Shown here one piece after another: positions 43,390 through 52,599 of a DNA stretch of 64,000 nt. The stretch is from Filimonas sp. Lineage in GTDB: Bacteria > Bacteroidota > Bacteroidia > Chitinophagales > Chitinophagaceae. The notes beneath the pieces are model-generated. The model was not told the origin of the DNA and made no database searches. It was given only the letters and a program-made list of their open reading frames with translations. Location: contig JAFKHH010000013.1 of the NCBI GenBank assembly GCA_017306865.1, forward strand, positions 248,001-312,000, read 5' to 3'. Positions within the stretch are counted from its first letter, which is position 1; every line of letters starts with the position of its first letter. Both the position numbers and the translations under genes were made by a program.

Positions 43390-45297
43390 ATGGATGCAAA
43401 AATACCAGGCGGCCCATTAGCCGAAAAATGGGAGTCTTATAAAGCGCATGCGAAGCTGGTAAACCCCGCTAACAGGCGCAAGCTGGATGTGATAGTGGTA
43501 GGAACAGGCCTTGCAGGCGCATCATGTTCAGCATCGCTTGCAGAGCAGGGCTACAATGTAAAATCATTTTGTTTCCAGGATACACCGCGGCGCGCGCACT
43601 CTGTAGCTGCACAAGGTGGCGTGAACGCCTGTAAAAATTATAAGAACGATGGTGATAGTGTGTTCCGCATGTTCTATGACACCATCAAAGGCGGTGATTT
43701 TCGCTCACGCGAAGCAAATGTGTACCGGCTTGCAGAATGCTCTGCCAACCTGATAGACCAGGCAGTAGCACAAGGTGTACCATTTGCCCGTGAGTATGGT
43801 GGTTACCTGAACAACCGTTCTTTCGGAGGGGTGCAAGTATCCAGGACATTTTATGCACGCGGACAAACGGGCCAGCAATTACTGATAGGTTCTTACCAGG
43901 CGCTTATGCGACAGGTGAGTGCAGGTAAAGTAACCATGTACACCCGCCACGAAATGCTTGACCTGGTAGTGATAGATGGCAAGGCTCGAGGCATTATTAC
44001 ACGCGACCTGGAAACGGGCGCAATAGAGCGGCATGGCGCCCATGTGGTAGTACTTGCTACTGGCGGCTATGGTAAAATATATTATCTCTCCACACTCGCT
44101 ATGGGATGCAATGGCTCCGCTATCTGGCGCGCGCACAAGAAAGGCGCGTATATGGCAGGCGTAAGCTGGATACAAATTCATCCTACATCCTTGCCACAAT
44201 CAGGCGAGCATCAGTCCAAACTTACCTTAATGTCAGAGTCATTGCGCAATGATGGACGGATCTGGGTACCAAAGAAAGCAGGCGACGAGCGCAATCCCAA
44301 TGATATACCGGAGGAAGAAAGAGATTATTATTTGGAAAGACGCTATCCTGCATTTGGCAATCTTGCACCAAGAGATATATCCTCACGCGCAGCAAAGGAG
44401 CGCATAGATGCAGGCTGTGGTGTAGGTGCTATGAAGAATGCAGTGTGTCTCGATTTTTCCAAGGCCATACAGGAACAAGGGCAGCCGAAGATTGAAGAGA
44501 AATATGGAAACCTTTTTAGAATGTATGAAAAGATCACGGGCATCAATGCGTACAAACAACCTATGCTGATCTCTCCGGCAGCGCATTTCACCATGGGCGG
44601 CCTTTGGGTAGATTATGAACTAATGACAACAATCCCCGGATTGTTTGCATTGGGTGAAGCAAACTTTTCAGACCATGGCGCAAACAGGCTGGGTGCTAAT
44701 TCTTTGTTGCAGGCTTGCGTAGATGGATATTTTATTGCACCCTATACCATTCCTAATTACCTCGCGGATGAACTTAAAACGGGTAAGATAGATATTAATG
44801 ATCCGGCGTTTGAAGCTGCGGAGAAAAAAGTGAAACGGCAGTTAAGCGATTTTTTGCATATAGACGGAACATTATCCGCAGATTATTTTCATAAGGAGCT
44901 TGGGCAACTGTTGTACAATAAATGCGGCTTATCCCGCAGCAAGCAAAGCCTGGAAGAGGCCATCGCAGATATTAAAAAACTACGCGAACGTTTTTATAAA
45001 GAGCTTAAAATACCGGGAGATATCCGTGTAAATAGTGAACTGGAAAAAGCAGGCCGTGTAGCGGATTATTTGGAGTTAGGTGAACTGATGTGTTATGATG
45101 CGCTCACGCGAAACGAATCGTGCGGCGCGCATTTCCGGGAAGAATACCAGACGCCTGATGGTGAAGCCATGCGCGATGATGCTGATTTTTGTTTTGTATC
45201 TGCGTGGGAATGGAAAGGTGTAGACCAGCAACATGAATTGCATAAAGAACCATTGGTGTTTGAAAATGTGAAGTTGAGTGTAAGGAGTTATAAATAG
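43390..45297 (+). CDS. sdhA: Succinate dehydrogenase/fumarate reductase flavoprotein subunit
   Basis: A 635-residue catalytic subunit that oxidises succinate to fumarate. The FAD-binding motif [10 protein letters not shown] starts near 36; His70 in [11 protein letters not shown] is the expected site of covalent FAD attachment. Substrate-site segments HPTSL, ARDIS-like [12 protein letters not shown] and [20 protein letters not shown] are conserved. The insertion pattern and length are those of the Bacteroidota/epsilonproteobacterial B-type complex. Tightly coupled to sdhC; a 92-base gap with a family A repeat precedes sdhB. Confidence 0.98.
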   Translation: MDAKIPGGPLAEKWESYKAHAKLVNPANRRKLDVIVVGTGLAGASCSASLAEQGYNVKSFCFQDTPRRAHSVAAQGGVNACKNYKNDGDSVFRMFYDTIKGGDFRSREANVYRLAECSANLIDQAVAQGVPFAREYGGYLNNRSFGGVQVSRTFYARGQTGQQLLIGSYQALMRQVSAGKVTMYTRHEMLDLVVIDGKARGIITRDLETGAIERHGAHVVVLATGGYGKIYYLSTLAMGCNGSAIWRAHKKGAYMAGVSWIQIHPTSLPQSGEHQSKLTLMSESLRNDGRIWVPKKAGDERNPNDIPEEERDYYLERRYPAFGNLAPRDISSRAAKERIDAGCGVGAMKNAVCLDFSKAIQEQGQPKIEEKYGNLFRMYEKITGINAYKQPMLISPAAHFTMGGLWVDYELMTTIPGLFALGEANFSDHGANRLGANSLLQACVDGYFIAPYTIPNYLADELKTGKIDINDPAFEAAEKKVKRQLSDFLHIDGTLSADYFHKELGQLLYNKCGLSRSKQSLEEAIADIKKLRERFYKELKIPGDIRVNSELEKAGRVADYLELGELMCYDALTRNESCGAHFREEYQTPDGEAMRDDADFCFVSAWEWKGVDQQHELHKEPLVFENVKLSVRSYK

Positions 45298-45303
45298 TAT
45301 TCA

Positions 45304-45380
45304 AGATTTGAAATTTGAGATTTGAAATGGCGGGAACAAATGGCTATATCATCTCAAATTTTAGATCTCAAATTTCAAAT
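45304..45380. repeat. Family A inverted repeat inside the sdh operon
   Basis: Left arm AGATTTGAAATTTGAGATTT (from 45304) and right arm ATCTCAAATTTTAGATCTCA (from 45351, continuing to 45380), between sdhA and sdhB. Translation of this stretch is the only thing supporting longer sdhB starts, so they are rejected. Confidence 0.85.
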
Positions 45381-45389
45381 CATTCATAT

Positions 45390-46133
45390 ATGCGACTGAA
45401 ATTAAAAATATGGCGGCAGGAAGGACGGGATGATTATGGTAAACTCGTTTCGTATGAGTTAGATAATGTCTCTGAGCACATGTCTTTCCTGGAAATGCTG
45501 GATATGCTGAATGAGCAACTAATCAGCAAAGGAGAGCGTGTAATAGAGTTTGACCATGATTGCCGGGAAGGCATTTGCGGGCAATGCGGCGTTATGATCA
45601 ATGGACGTGCGCACGGCCCATTACGCAATACCACTACCTGCCAGTTGCACATGCGTTCGTTTAAAGACGGAGATACGATCTATATAGAACCGTTTCGCGC
45701 TACCGCATTCCCGGTGATCCGCGATCTGAAGATAGACCGTTCTTCATTTGATCGCATTATCTCTGCCGGTGGCTATATTTCTGCCGGCACAGGACAAGCG
45801 CCTGAAGCAAACAGTATTCCCATCCCTCACGAAACAGCGGAAGCTGCATTTGATGCAGCCGCATGTATCGGTTGCGGTGCATGTGTAGCTACCTGTAAAA
45901 ACTCCAGTGCAGCATTATTTACTTCGGCTAAGATCACGCACCTTGCCCTGTTGCCACAAGGTAAAATAGAAGCACAGAAACGTGCGAAATCCATGATCGC
46001 TCAAATGGATACGGAAGGTTTTGGACACTGCTCCAATACCGAAGCCTGCGAAGTAGAATGCCCGCAGGAAATATCCGTACTCCACATTGCACGAATGAAC
46101 TGGGAGTTTAATAAAACGAAATTGAATACGTGA
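45390..46133 (+). CDS. sdhB: Succinate dehydrogenase/fumarate reductase iron-sulfur subunit
   Basis: A 247-residue electron-transfer subunit with three clusters visible: [2Fe-2S] ligands Cys58, Cys63, Cys66 and Cys84; [4Fe-4S] [12 protein letters not shown] with Cys159, Cys162, Cys165 and Cys169; and [3Fe-4S] Cys214, Cys220 and Cys224 followed by Pro. The cluster set completes the SdhCAB complex. The ATG at 45390 begins [10 protein letters not shown], the normal N-terminal strand; upstream in-frame starts would translate a family A repeat. Confidence 0.98.
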   Translation: MRLKLKIWRQEGRDDYGKLVSYELDNVSEHMSFLEMLDMLNEQLISKGERVIEFDHDCREGICGQCGVMINGRAHGPLRNTTTCQLHMRSFKDGDTIYIEPFRATAFPVIRDLKIDRSSFDRIISAGGYISAGTGQAPEANSIPIPHETAEAAFDAAACIGCGACVATCKNSSAALFTSAKITHLALLPQGKIEAQKRAKSMIAQMDTEGFGHCSNTEACEVECPQEISVLHIARMNWEFNKTKLNT

Positions 46134-46199
46134 GACGTGAATCGGCAAACGTGAATGTAGGCCTTGGTGAGCTTTCCTGTCCTTGGGATAAAATATCGC

Positions 46200-47210
46200 T
46201 TATTTAGTAAGGGTTAGTGTACTACTTTCATTGTCCAATGCCCATGTTTTGAATTTATTCAATAAGCTTCGGCCTACTAATAATTTCTTTCCTTTATCCG
46301 TAACAGAGATGATAACATTATTGATGGTTGACTTGCCTATCTGAATGCCATTTGCCCTATATGTGCGGCATGTATCAATAGAACCATTGGCTAATTCGTA
46401 TTCCAATGTGCCAATGTAGTTACTGTTTGAAATAATCCCTTCCTGTTTTAGTATAGTTTCGGTTTCAGTGTTGATCAAAAGATCGGTAGCGCCAGTGTCA
46501 AATAACCAGAACTGTATAGTGCTGCCAATCTTGATCTTTAAATAAGTCATGCCGCCAAAGGATAAAATATTTACAGTATCTATTGCCGGTCCGGTAACAT
46601 CCTTTTGGATGTCTTTATTCCAGATGTGTTCCGTTTTAGATGAAGTTTCATACGGATCTCCGCATGTGTACAGCATTTCATAAAACAATACAGAATTAGG
46701 ATTGTACAATGTTTCGATTTGCTTGTCAGTTAGCTTTTTGGTTATAATCAGGTTTTGCTGGCAAGTGCAAAAATCATTGACTTTGTCAGGGTTCAATGTT
46801 TTTTCTGTGCTTTTCAAAATGCTCTCTTTGCATCTCTTTACAAATTCATTGCCTTTGGTTTCTGTGTTAAGCAATATGGTTGTTCCACTCGCCGTGTAGC
46901 AGGAGTCCAGTCTTTTCTGAACAAGGCTGTCTTCTTTGATTAAAGCAGTTAGATCAATAATGCCCTTACTCGTATATTTTTGGAATTGTTTATAAGTAAA
47001 TTGCCTGTTCATGGTAGAAACCATGCATTCACAGATGGTATTGGCTGTATGGTCGCTTTTGCTTTTGTTCATGTTTTTTAAACAGTCAAAAACCATTTGT
47101 CTTTTATTTAAGATGGGTCTGCCATCTTTTGAATAAAGAAATTCTTCCTGTGAAAAAGTTGACAGGGTTATAATACATAATAGGGCTGAAAGAAGTATTC
47201 TAGGCATCAT
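46200..47210 (-). CDS. Exported retropepsin-like aspartic protease with duplicated Cys module
   Basis: A 336-residue exported protein with a signal peptide (ILLSALLCIITLSTFSQ). Residues 40-185 hold two similar units with matching cysteines: C43, C60-x-C62, C104 and C127, C148-x-C150, C183, each with a T-K/D-K-Q helix after the CxC. The C-terminal 120 residues are a single retropepsin-like domain: active-site LFDTGATDLL (Asp238) and the closing LLVGRSLLNKF, so it would act as a homodimer. Related clan AA proteins in bacteria are mostly uncharacterised. A -7 box ends five bases before the ATG, implying an almost leaderless transcript. It converges on sdhB. Confidence 0.82.
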   Translation of the reverse strand: MMPRILLSALLCIITLSTFSQEEFLYSKDGRPILNKRQMVFDCLKNMNKSKSDHTANTICECMVSTMNRQFTYKQFQKYTSKGIIDLTALIKEDSLVQKRLDSCYTASGTTILLNTETKGNEFVKRCKESILKSTEKTLNPDKVNDFCTCQQNLIITKKLTDKQIETLYNPNSVLFYEMLYTCGDPYETSSKTEHIWNKDIQKDVTGPAIDTVNILSFGGMTYLKIKIGSTIQFWLFDTGATDLLINTETETILKQEGIISNSNYIGTLEYELANGSIDTCRTYRANGIQIGKSTINNVIISVTDKGKKLLVGRSLLNKFKTWALDNESSTLTLTK

Positions 47211-47214
47211 TGAT

Positions 47215-47223
47215 GCAAAAGTA
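47215..47223 (-). promoter_or_regulatory. -7 box of the retropepsin-like gene
   Basis: Minus-strand TACTTTTGC; transcription would begin about at the ATG (47210) or the second ATG (47207). Confidence 0.5.
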
Positions 47224-47420
47224 TAGAAAAAATGGACGACGTAAAATCTAAGGGGAAGTACGAATTACAAAGTCGGATATGCACAATGTTAGATATACGA
47301 TGTAAAAAATAAAGTACAAATTACTAATTACAAAAAGAACAGGAATATGCCGATTGGGGGGAAAGGATAGAGCTACAGGCCAAGTCACCAAGTAGCAGTA
47401 AAAAATACGAAGTATTTCCG

Positions 47421-47762
47421 CTATGTGCCCTATGTTCTCTTGAATGAAACGCGCATTGTAAATACTCAATAGTGCAGTCACATCTTATGTGTCTATGTAC
47501 CTATGCTGCTATGTGGTAAAAATTCCTACGTGAAAAAAATGCCACAGAGGCACTGAAATACTGAATACTGCAAAAACCTGACAGGTCTTTAAGACCTGTC
47601 AGGTTTAGCTGAATAATATATAGAATGATCAGGAAGTGCAGCGTATTTACACTATGTGTACTATGCTCTCTTAATTGAAACGAGCATTGCAAATACTTAA
47701 TAGCAATACTGCATTCTATGTGTCTATGTACCTATGCTGCTATGTGGTAAAATTTTTATGTG
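47421..47762. repeat. 112-base direct repeat flanking a family C hairpin
   Basis: Copy 1 (47421-47532) and copy 2 (47651-47762) share the same order of words, with a 36-base identical core (47486-47521 and 47717-47752) beginning TATGTGTCTATGTACC. Between them are text-like GCCACAGAGGCACTG (47541-47555) and a family C hairpin. The whole gap 47211-47814 has no gene; further text-like repeat (GTCTCTGCGTACCTCTCC, from about 47770) runs to the MFS gene end. Confidence 0.8.
47574..47606. terminator. Family C hairpin (GACAGG variant)
   Basis: Arms AAACCTGACAGGTCTT and AAGACCTGTCAGGTTT around one T, preceded by CAAAA. Compared with the copy at 36521 both arms changed together (G-C pair to A-T pair). 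Confidence 0.8.
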
Positions 47763-47814
47763 TTTAAAAAGTCTCTGCGTACCTCTCCGTCCTCTCTGTC
47801 TCTGCGGTGAATAA

Positions 47815-49248
47815 TCAGACAATCCCTTCTTTCAATAGCTCTTCATTTTTTTCCGGTGGCAAATTCGAAGGCAATGTGATCTTAGGTAACCTCGCTGCAA
47901 AGATCAATGCGATTGCGACCAATACCGATGCAATGACAAATCCATCCTGTATAGCAAAATGCTCGGCAGTGATGGTAGGCTTTCCTTTATTCAGGTAAAA
48001 AGTAAAAATAAACTGGTGGATCATGGCGGTGATCGCTATGCCTACAGAGCCGGATAATTGCTGCATCAGGCTATAGACAGATGATGCAGTAGGCGACTGT
48101 TGCGGTTGTACAGAATTTAATACAGTAGATGTAATAGGTGAGATGATCAAACCTAAACCTGCACCACGTACGATCATTGGCAAAATAGCCGCCCACAACA
48201 ATCCTATGATACCTGCACGGGAAAAAAGGAACATAGACAAGGATAATAACGAAATGCCAAGCAGGCATATATTTCTCGGCCCATGCTTATCCGAATGTTT
48301 ACCTGATAGCGGTGTGAAAATGGCGATCATAATAGAGTTGATCAGCATAATAAGGCCGGATTGTACTTCTGAGTATCCCAGTATTCCCTGTAATAGAAAG
48401 GGTAGTAAAAATAAACCACCAAATAAGGCGATAGAGCGAATGATGGTAATGAATATGCAGGTTACGAATACCCTGGATTTAAAAATAGAGAGATCGAGCA
48501 GCGGCTCGCTTCTTTTTGCAGAACGGATAAATAAAAATAACGCTGTACCTGCTCCGGCAATACTGATCCATATACGCAGCGTAGTAAGCCCGTCTTTTGC
48601 AAGGATAGACAAGAAGTATTGCAGCAATAAAATAAAGGTCGATAACAAAATGAATCCACGCGTATCAAACCTCGGTTTCTCAATAGGTTGATTGCGGAGA
48701 AAAGAAAGCGAACTTGCTGCCAGCCATATTGCAAAGATGCCGATGGGAACATTGATATAAAAAATAGTAGGCCATCCGAAGTATTGTGTAAGAATGCCGC
48801 CCAGCGTAGGGCCTATTGCCGGGCCAAGTACAGTGCCGAGGCTCCACCAGCCCATAACGCTTCCCAGTTTTTTCTTTGGAAAAGTATCTGATAGTATAGC
48901 CATTGCGGTAGGCGTAATAGCACCACCACCAATGGCTTGTATTACACGTGCGCCGATAAGTAAAGGAAGAGAGGGTGCGAGCCCGCAGAGTAATGAACCG
49001 ATGGTGAAAATAGTAAGGCTGCCAATGTAGAGATCAAAATAGCCGATGCGTTTTTTGAGCCAACTGGTCAATGGCATAAATACGCAGAACGAGATCATAT
49101 AAGCTGTGATCACCCATTGTATATCATCAAGCCCGGCATTAAATTGCGTACGCATGATGGGGAGTGATACGTTTACAATGCTGGAGTCCAATCCTGCCAT
49201 GAGTGTGCCTAAGACCAGCGGAAATATAATGTTACTTCTGTTGCTCAT
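47815..49248 (-). CDS. DHA2 family 14-helix MFS drug exporter (EmrB/QacA type)
   Basis: A 477-residue proton-driven exporter with 14 predicted helices. DHA2 signatures: GTLMAGLDSSIVNVSLPIM at helix 1, WVITAYMISFCVFMPLTSWL, motif A-like LKKRIGYFDLYIG, GARVIQAIGGGAITPTAMAI and motif C-like GWWSLGTVLGPAIGPTLGG. Last gene of a five-gene efflux operon; its ATG overlaps the end of the preceding permease gene by 17 bases. Together with the operon's HlyD and TolC proteins it could form an EmrAB-TolC-like tripartite pump. Confidence 0.94.
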   Translation of the reverse strand: MSNRSNIIFPLVLGTLMAGLDSSIVNVSLPIMRTQFNAGLDDIQWVITAYMISFCVFMPLTSWLKKRIGYFDLYIGSLTIFTIGSLLCGLAPSLPLLIGARVIQAIGGGAITPTAMAILSDTFPKKKLGSVMGWWSLGTVLGPAIGPTLGGILTQYFGWPTIFYINVPIGIFAIWLAASSLSFLRNQPIEKPRFDTRGFILLSTFILLLQYFLSILAKDGLTTLRIWISIAGAGTALFLFIRSAKRSEPLLDLSIFKSRVFVTCIFITIIRSIALFGGLFLLPFLLQGILGYSEVQSGLIMLINSIMIAIFTPLSGKHSDKHGPRNICLLGISLLSLSMFLFSRAGIIGLLWAAILPMIVRGAGLGLIISPITSTVLNSVQPQQSPTASSVYSLMQQLSGSVGIAITAMIHQFIFTFYLNKGKPTITAEHFAIQDGFVIASVLVAIALIFAARLPKITLPSNLPPEKNEELLKEGIV

Positions 49249-50413
49249 TTCCTATCCCTTTTCTGTTCAATACATACATGCGGGTGATCAGCAGGAAGCT
49301 ATACAATAGCAACAGCACAGCCAGATGTATGATCGATGAAATATTCTGGGCAAGCGTACCTCCATTTTGTACAATAGAAACATACGCTTTTATGAAAGGT
49401 GTGGTTGGTAACAACGAAGTTAGCCAAAGCAACGGTAGCGGCAAAGAAGATAAAGGCCACGGATAGCCGGTAATAAGAAAAATAGGATAGGTAGAGAATG
49501 CCATGATCTGCACATTCATCACCTGTGTTTTAAAGGCAGAGCCTGCCAGCATACTAAAGGGAAGGAGCGTGCAGAGAAAAAGCAGCATTAATAAACCCAG
49601 TGCATAAGGATTGCCGCGCAAAGGAAGTTGTAATATGGTGAAGTTGACAGACAAAAAGAAAAAAGCAAAACAGCTAAACAATAGCAGGTAAAATGCGCCT
49701 TTGCCCATGAGTGCCATAGAAATATTTCCATTGGCCTGTCGCATCAGGTCTGGTAGTGTGTTTTTCTCCCGCTCTCCGCTAAAACTACCAGACAAGCCGA
49801 GCAGCAACGTTTGTTGTAATATAATAGCCAGCAAACCGGGTAAGAGAAACGAACCATAATTGCTACGCTCATTATACAATGGCCTGTAATCAAGATTTAC
49901 CGGCATTGTTTCCTGCATGGCAATTGTTTCTGTTAATCCCTTTGTCTGCTGAAAGTATTTTAAACGCACACCAGCACTTACGGTCAGCGATACCTGGGTA
50001 ATGCCTGAAAGCAGGTCGCTGGAAGGGAGGAACCGTGCAGCATTCAGGGCTACTACAATGTTTGCCTGCTTCAGCTTTAGTATTTTCCCTTCCAATCCTT
50101 TTTCTATATACACAAAGCCCTGGCATTCGCCCTTATACATCATTGTTTGTGCCTGTGTAATATTATTCGCGCCGATCACATCTGTCATTTGCAGGTTGCT
50201 GATCTGTTGCTTAATGGTACGCGAGAGGCCGGTATTGTCATCATCTATAAAAGCGATCTTAACCTTTTCTTCTTCTTTATATTGATAAATGCTGCCGTAG
50301 AAAAAAGCATAGAGCAAAGGCGCGATCAATAAAGTCAATAACAAACTGTGATCCTTGCCGATGATCTTAACCTCCCGCAGCAACAATTTCCCTATCGTAG
50401 TAAAGAAGTTCAT
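49232..50413 (-). CDS. ABC-2 type transporter permease (second)
   Basis: A 393-residue membrane protein of the ABC-2 permease family (YhhJ/YbhR type): an N-terminal helix (LLLTLLIAPLLYAFFYGSIYQY), a large extracytoplasmic domain of about 150 residues, then five helices including FLLPGLLAIILQQTLLLG and the motif SGEREKNTLPDLM. The start at 50413 gives the 4-base ATGA overlap with the upstream permease gene; a longer start would sit inside that gene. No ATP-binding protein is encoded in the operon, so the ATPase must come from elsewhere. Confidence 0.9.
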   Translation of the reverse strand: MNFFTTIGKLLLREVKIIGKDHSLLLTLLIAPLLYAFFYGSIYQYKEEEKVKIAFIDDDNTGLSRTIKQQISNLQMTDVIGANNITQAQTMMYKGECQGFVYIEKGLEGKILKLKQANIVVALNAARFLPSSDLLSGITQVSLTVSAGVRLKYFQQTKGLTETIAMQETMPVNLDYRPLYNERSNYGSFLLPGLLAIILQQTLLLGLSGSFSGEREKNTLPDLMRQANGNISMALMGKGAFYLLLFSCFAFFFLSVNFTILQLPLRGNPYALGLLMLLFLCTLLPFSMLAGSAFKTQVMNVQIMAFSTYPIFLITGYPWPLSSLPLPLLWLTSLLPTTPFIKAYVSIVQNGGTLAQNISSIIHLAVLLLLYSFLLITRMYVLNRKGIGNEQQK

Positions 50414-51567
50414 GCGGTCACTGTTTTTAATTGTCGTTGTAAAAAGAAAATAGCCAACGGGAAAGAGATAACAATAAACCAGCAAAGCCTGATAATTTCC
50501 GGCAACGCATAGCCAAGACTGATGTTCATATTATATGCTTTAATATAACCATCCAGGAAAGCCGTATAAGGCATTATGTTGGCGTAATACTGATCATACC
50601 ACGGCATAGCCCAGCGGGGGAAAGTGTAGCCGCTGAATACAAAGGCGGGCGAGGTGTAAAATAATCCCATATCGCTCGCAAGCATTATATCCTTGAATAT
50701 AGCAGACAGCATCATGCCTATGCCAAGACAAGCAAGTGTAAGCAGCGTATATAGTATGAAGAACTTACCCATGGCGCCTGCATGCGTAAGGTTGAAGAAC
50801 GGGTAAACGACGGCTGTGATCAGTACGAAATTGATCCACGATACAGTAGTATGTGCAATCATTTTTCCCACAATAATATTGGAGGCAGAATTGTTGGATA
50901 GCACAGCCAGCTCATACATGGTATTTGTTTTCCACTCATAGTTAATGGTCAGCACAGCCACCATAATAATGATCATTTGCAATGCCACAGTGATCAACCC
51001 CGGCGCTAAGTATTGCTGGTAATTATAGTCCGGGTTGTACAACGTGTACGTTTGCATACGTATAGGCTGTACAAGCGCCATCGCTTTTTGTTTACTCATG
51101 CCCTGCTTTACAAACTTCTGCAATATCACACCTGAGCCACCTGTAATAATGATCTGCGCTGCATCTTTATAGATCACCTTCGCAGGCACCAGCATAGCCG
51201 TATTTGTATATAGCGTAACATGTACCGGGTGTTTACTATAGATGTCACTTTCCATTCTTTTAGGAAAGTGTACACCACCCATTACCTTACCTTCCTGTAT
51301 CAGTTGTTTCAGCTCAGTTTCACTATTGATGGATTGTACAATGTGAATAGATGCAGATTGCTCCAGCATAAATGTAAGCGTACGTGAGATGGACGAATGA
51401 TCCTCGTCCCACACAGCAAATGGCAGGTCTTCTATCTTTTGGTTATAGTAAATAAATGAATAAAAGAAAAATAACAGCGGAGGCATAACGACCAGTACCC
51501 AGTAGTGTACGGGTAAAGAAAAAATGCGTTTCCATTCGCGGTATGTTATACTCAGTATGCGCTGCAT
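50410..51567 (-). CDS. ABC-2 type transporter permease (first)
   Basis: A 385-residue ABC-2 permease paralogous to the next gene in the operon: N-terminal helix YWVLVVMPPLLFFFYSFIYY, extracytoplasmic domain with DEDHSSISRTL and TNTAMLVPAKVIYKDAAQ, and C-terminal helices beginning QQYLAPGLITVALQMIIIMVAVL. The two permeases probably form a heterodimer. It follows the HlyD gene by 16 bases. Confidence 0.9.
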   Translation of the reverse strand: MQRILSITYREWKRIFSLPVHYWVLVVMPPLLFFFYSFIYYNQKIEDLPFAVWDEDHSSISRTLTFMLEQSASIHIVQSINSETELKQLIQEGKVMGGVHFPKRMESDIYSKHPVHVTLYTNTAMLVPAKVIYKDAAQIIITGGSGVILQKFVKQGMSKQKAMALVQPIRMQTYTLYNPDYNYQQYLAPGLITVALQMIIIMVAVLTINYEWKTNTMYELAVLSNNSASNIIVGKMIAHTTVSWINFVLITAVVYPFFNLTHAGAMGKFFILYTLLTLACLGIGMMLSAIFKDIMLASDMGLFYTSPAFVFSGYTFPRWAMPWYDQYYANIMPYTAFLDGYIKAYNMNISLGYALPEIIRLCWFIVISFPLAIFFLQRQLKTVTA

Positions 51568-51583
51568 GTATAATAGCGGTGCT

Positions 51584-52567
51584 TTATATTTTTAAAGAAG
51601 CGGTCATGCCCGCGCGTAAACCTTTTACTTCAATAGCAGGTTTGCACTCCACTGTAAAAGTGCGAAGCTCAAACGAACCTTTTTCCTTTACTGGAACCCA
51701 GTTGGCAAAGTCAAGCGAAGGGGAGATGCTCGTGATCGTCACATCAAATTGCTCCGGTGTGCAGCCGGGAACCTTTACCGTAGCCTTAGCTCCAAGCGAA
51801 AAATTCTTGATCTTATCCTGACGTATATTGAACCGGATGGTATAAGAATCATTTTTTTGAATGGTCATTATCGGGTAGCCAATAGAAATGATCTCACCCT
51901 GGTGTATAACAAGCGAAGAGATAACACCATCAGCAGGTGCGTAGATCTTCGTGTTTTCTGTTAGTGCATTCATTAGCTCATAACCATGCTGCGCCTGCGA
52001 TACAATCGCTTTGGCTGATCGTATTATTTCCGGGCTCGTTCCTTTTTGTAACATTTCGAGGTTAAGCTTAGCAGTTTCCATTTCTTTTTTTGCGGCTTCC
52101 ATTCTGAAATACACAATGTCTTTTTCCTGCCCGGATATTACCTCATCGTTATACAAACGTTGCATGCGGGAGTAGGTCTTGTTGAAAAGATCGTATTGGT
52201 CCTGTGCTATTTTATACAAGTTGTCTGTACCCGCTATCAGCTCCGGGCGTGCACCGCGTTGTAGTAAGTCCAGTTGCCCCTGTGCCGCATCCACAGCCGC
52301 CTGCGCCTGTTGCTTCAGTGCATTGATCTCTGTTGACTTCAATACACCCAATAGTTGCCCCTTTTTTAACGTGTCGCCCTCATGCACAAACAAACTATCC
52401 AGCCTGCCAGGCAGCTCTGCTGCTACATCCACACTGGACGCGTCCACCATGCCTATAACCGCATCGGGTGACGGATCTGTATTTTTCTTAAATAAAAAGA
52501 TAAGCGCGATCACCAGTACGGCGATCGGAACCAGTAAGGCCCAGTATTGTTTTATTAGTTGCTTCAT
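51584..52567 (-). CDS. HlyD/EmrA-type periplasmic adaptor (membrane fusion protein)
   Basis: A 327-residue adaptor anchored by one N-terminal helix (YWALLVPIAVLVIALIFLF). The lipoyl half-motifs AELPGRLDSLFVHEGDTLKKGQLLG (about 50-75) and IYAPADGVISSLVIHQGE (about 207-224) flank a coiled-coil hairpin (roughly 80-200), followed by a beta-barrel ending LRAGMTASLKI. It links an inner-membrane pump to TolC. Gap to the TolC gene is 32 bases. Confidence 0.93.
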   Translation of the reverse strand: MKQLIKQYWALLVPIAVLVIALIFLFKKNTDPSPDAVIGMVDASSVDVAAELPGRLDSLFVHEGDTLKKGQLLGVLKSTEINALKQQAQAAVDAAQGQLDLLQRGARPELIAGTDNLYKIAQDQYDLFNKTYSRMQRLYNDEVISGQEKDIVYFRMEAAKKEMETAKLNLEMLQKGTSPEIIRSAKAIVSQAQHGYELMNALTENTKIYAPADGVISSLVIHQGEIISIGYPIMTIQKNDSYTIRFNIRQDKIKNFSLGAKATVKVPGCTPEQFDVTITSISPSLDFANWVPVKEKGSFELRTFTVECKPAIEVKGLRAGMTASLKI

Positions 52568-52599
52568 GAGTTGTTATTGGTTCGTGAGCGTATGTTTTT

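Noticed and set aside
47248-47692. Two short minus-strand frames between the retropepsin and MFS genes
   Set aside because: They translate direct-repeat and hairpin DNA and are not conserved between the two repeat copies.
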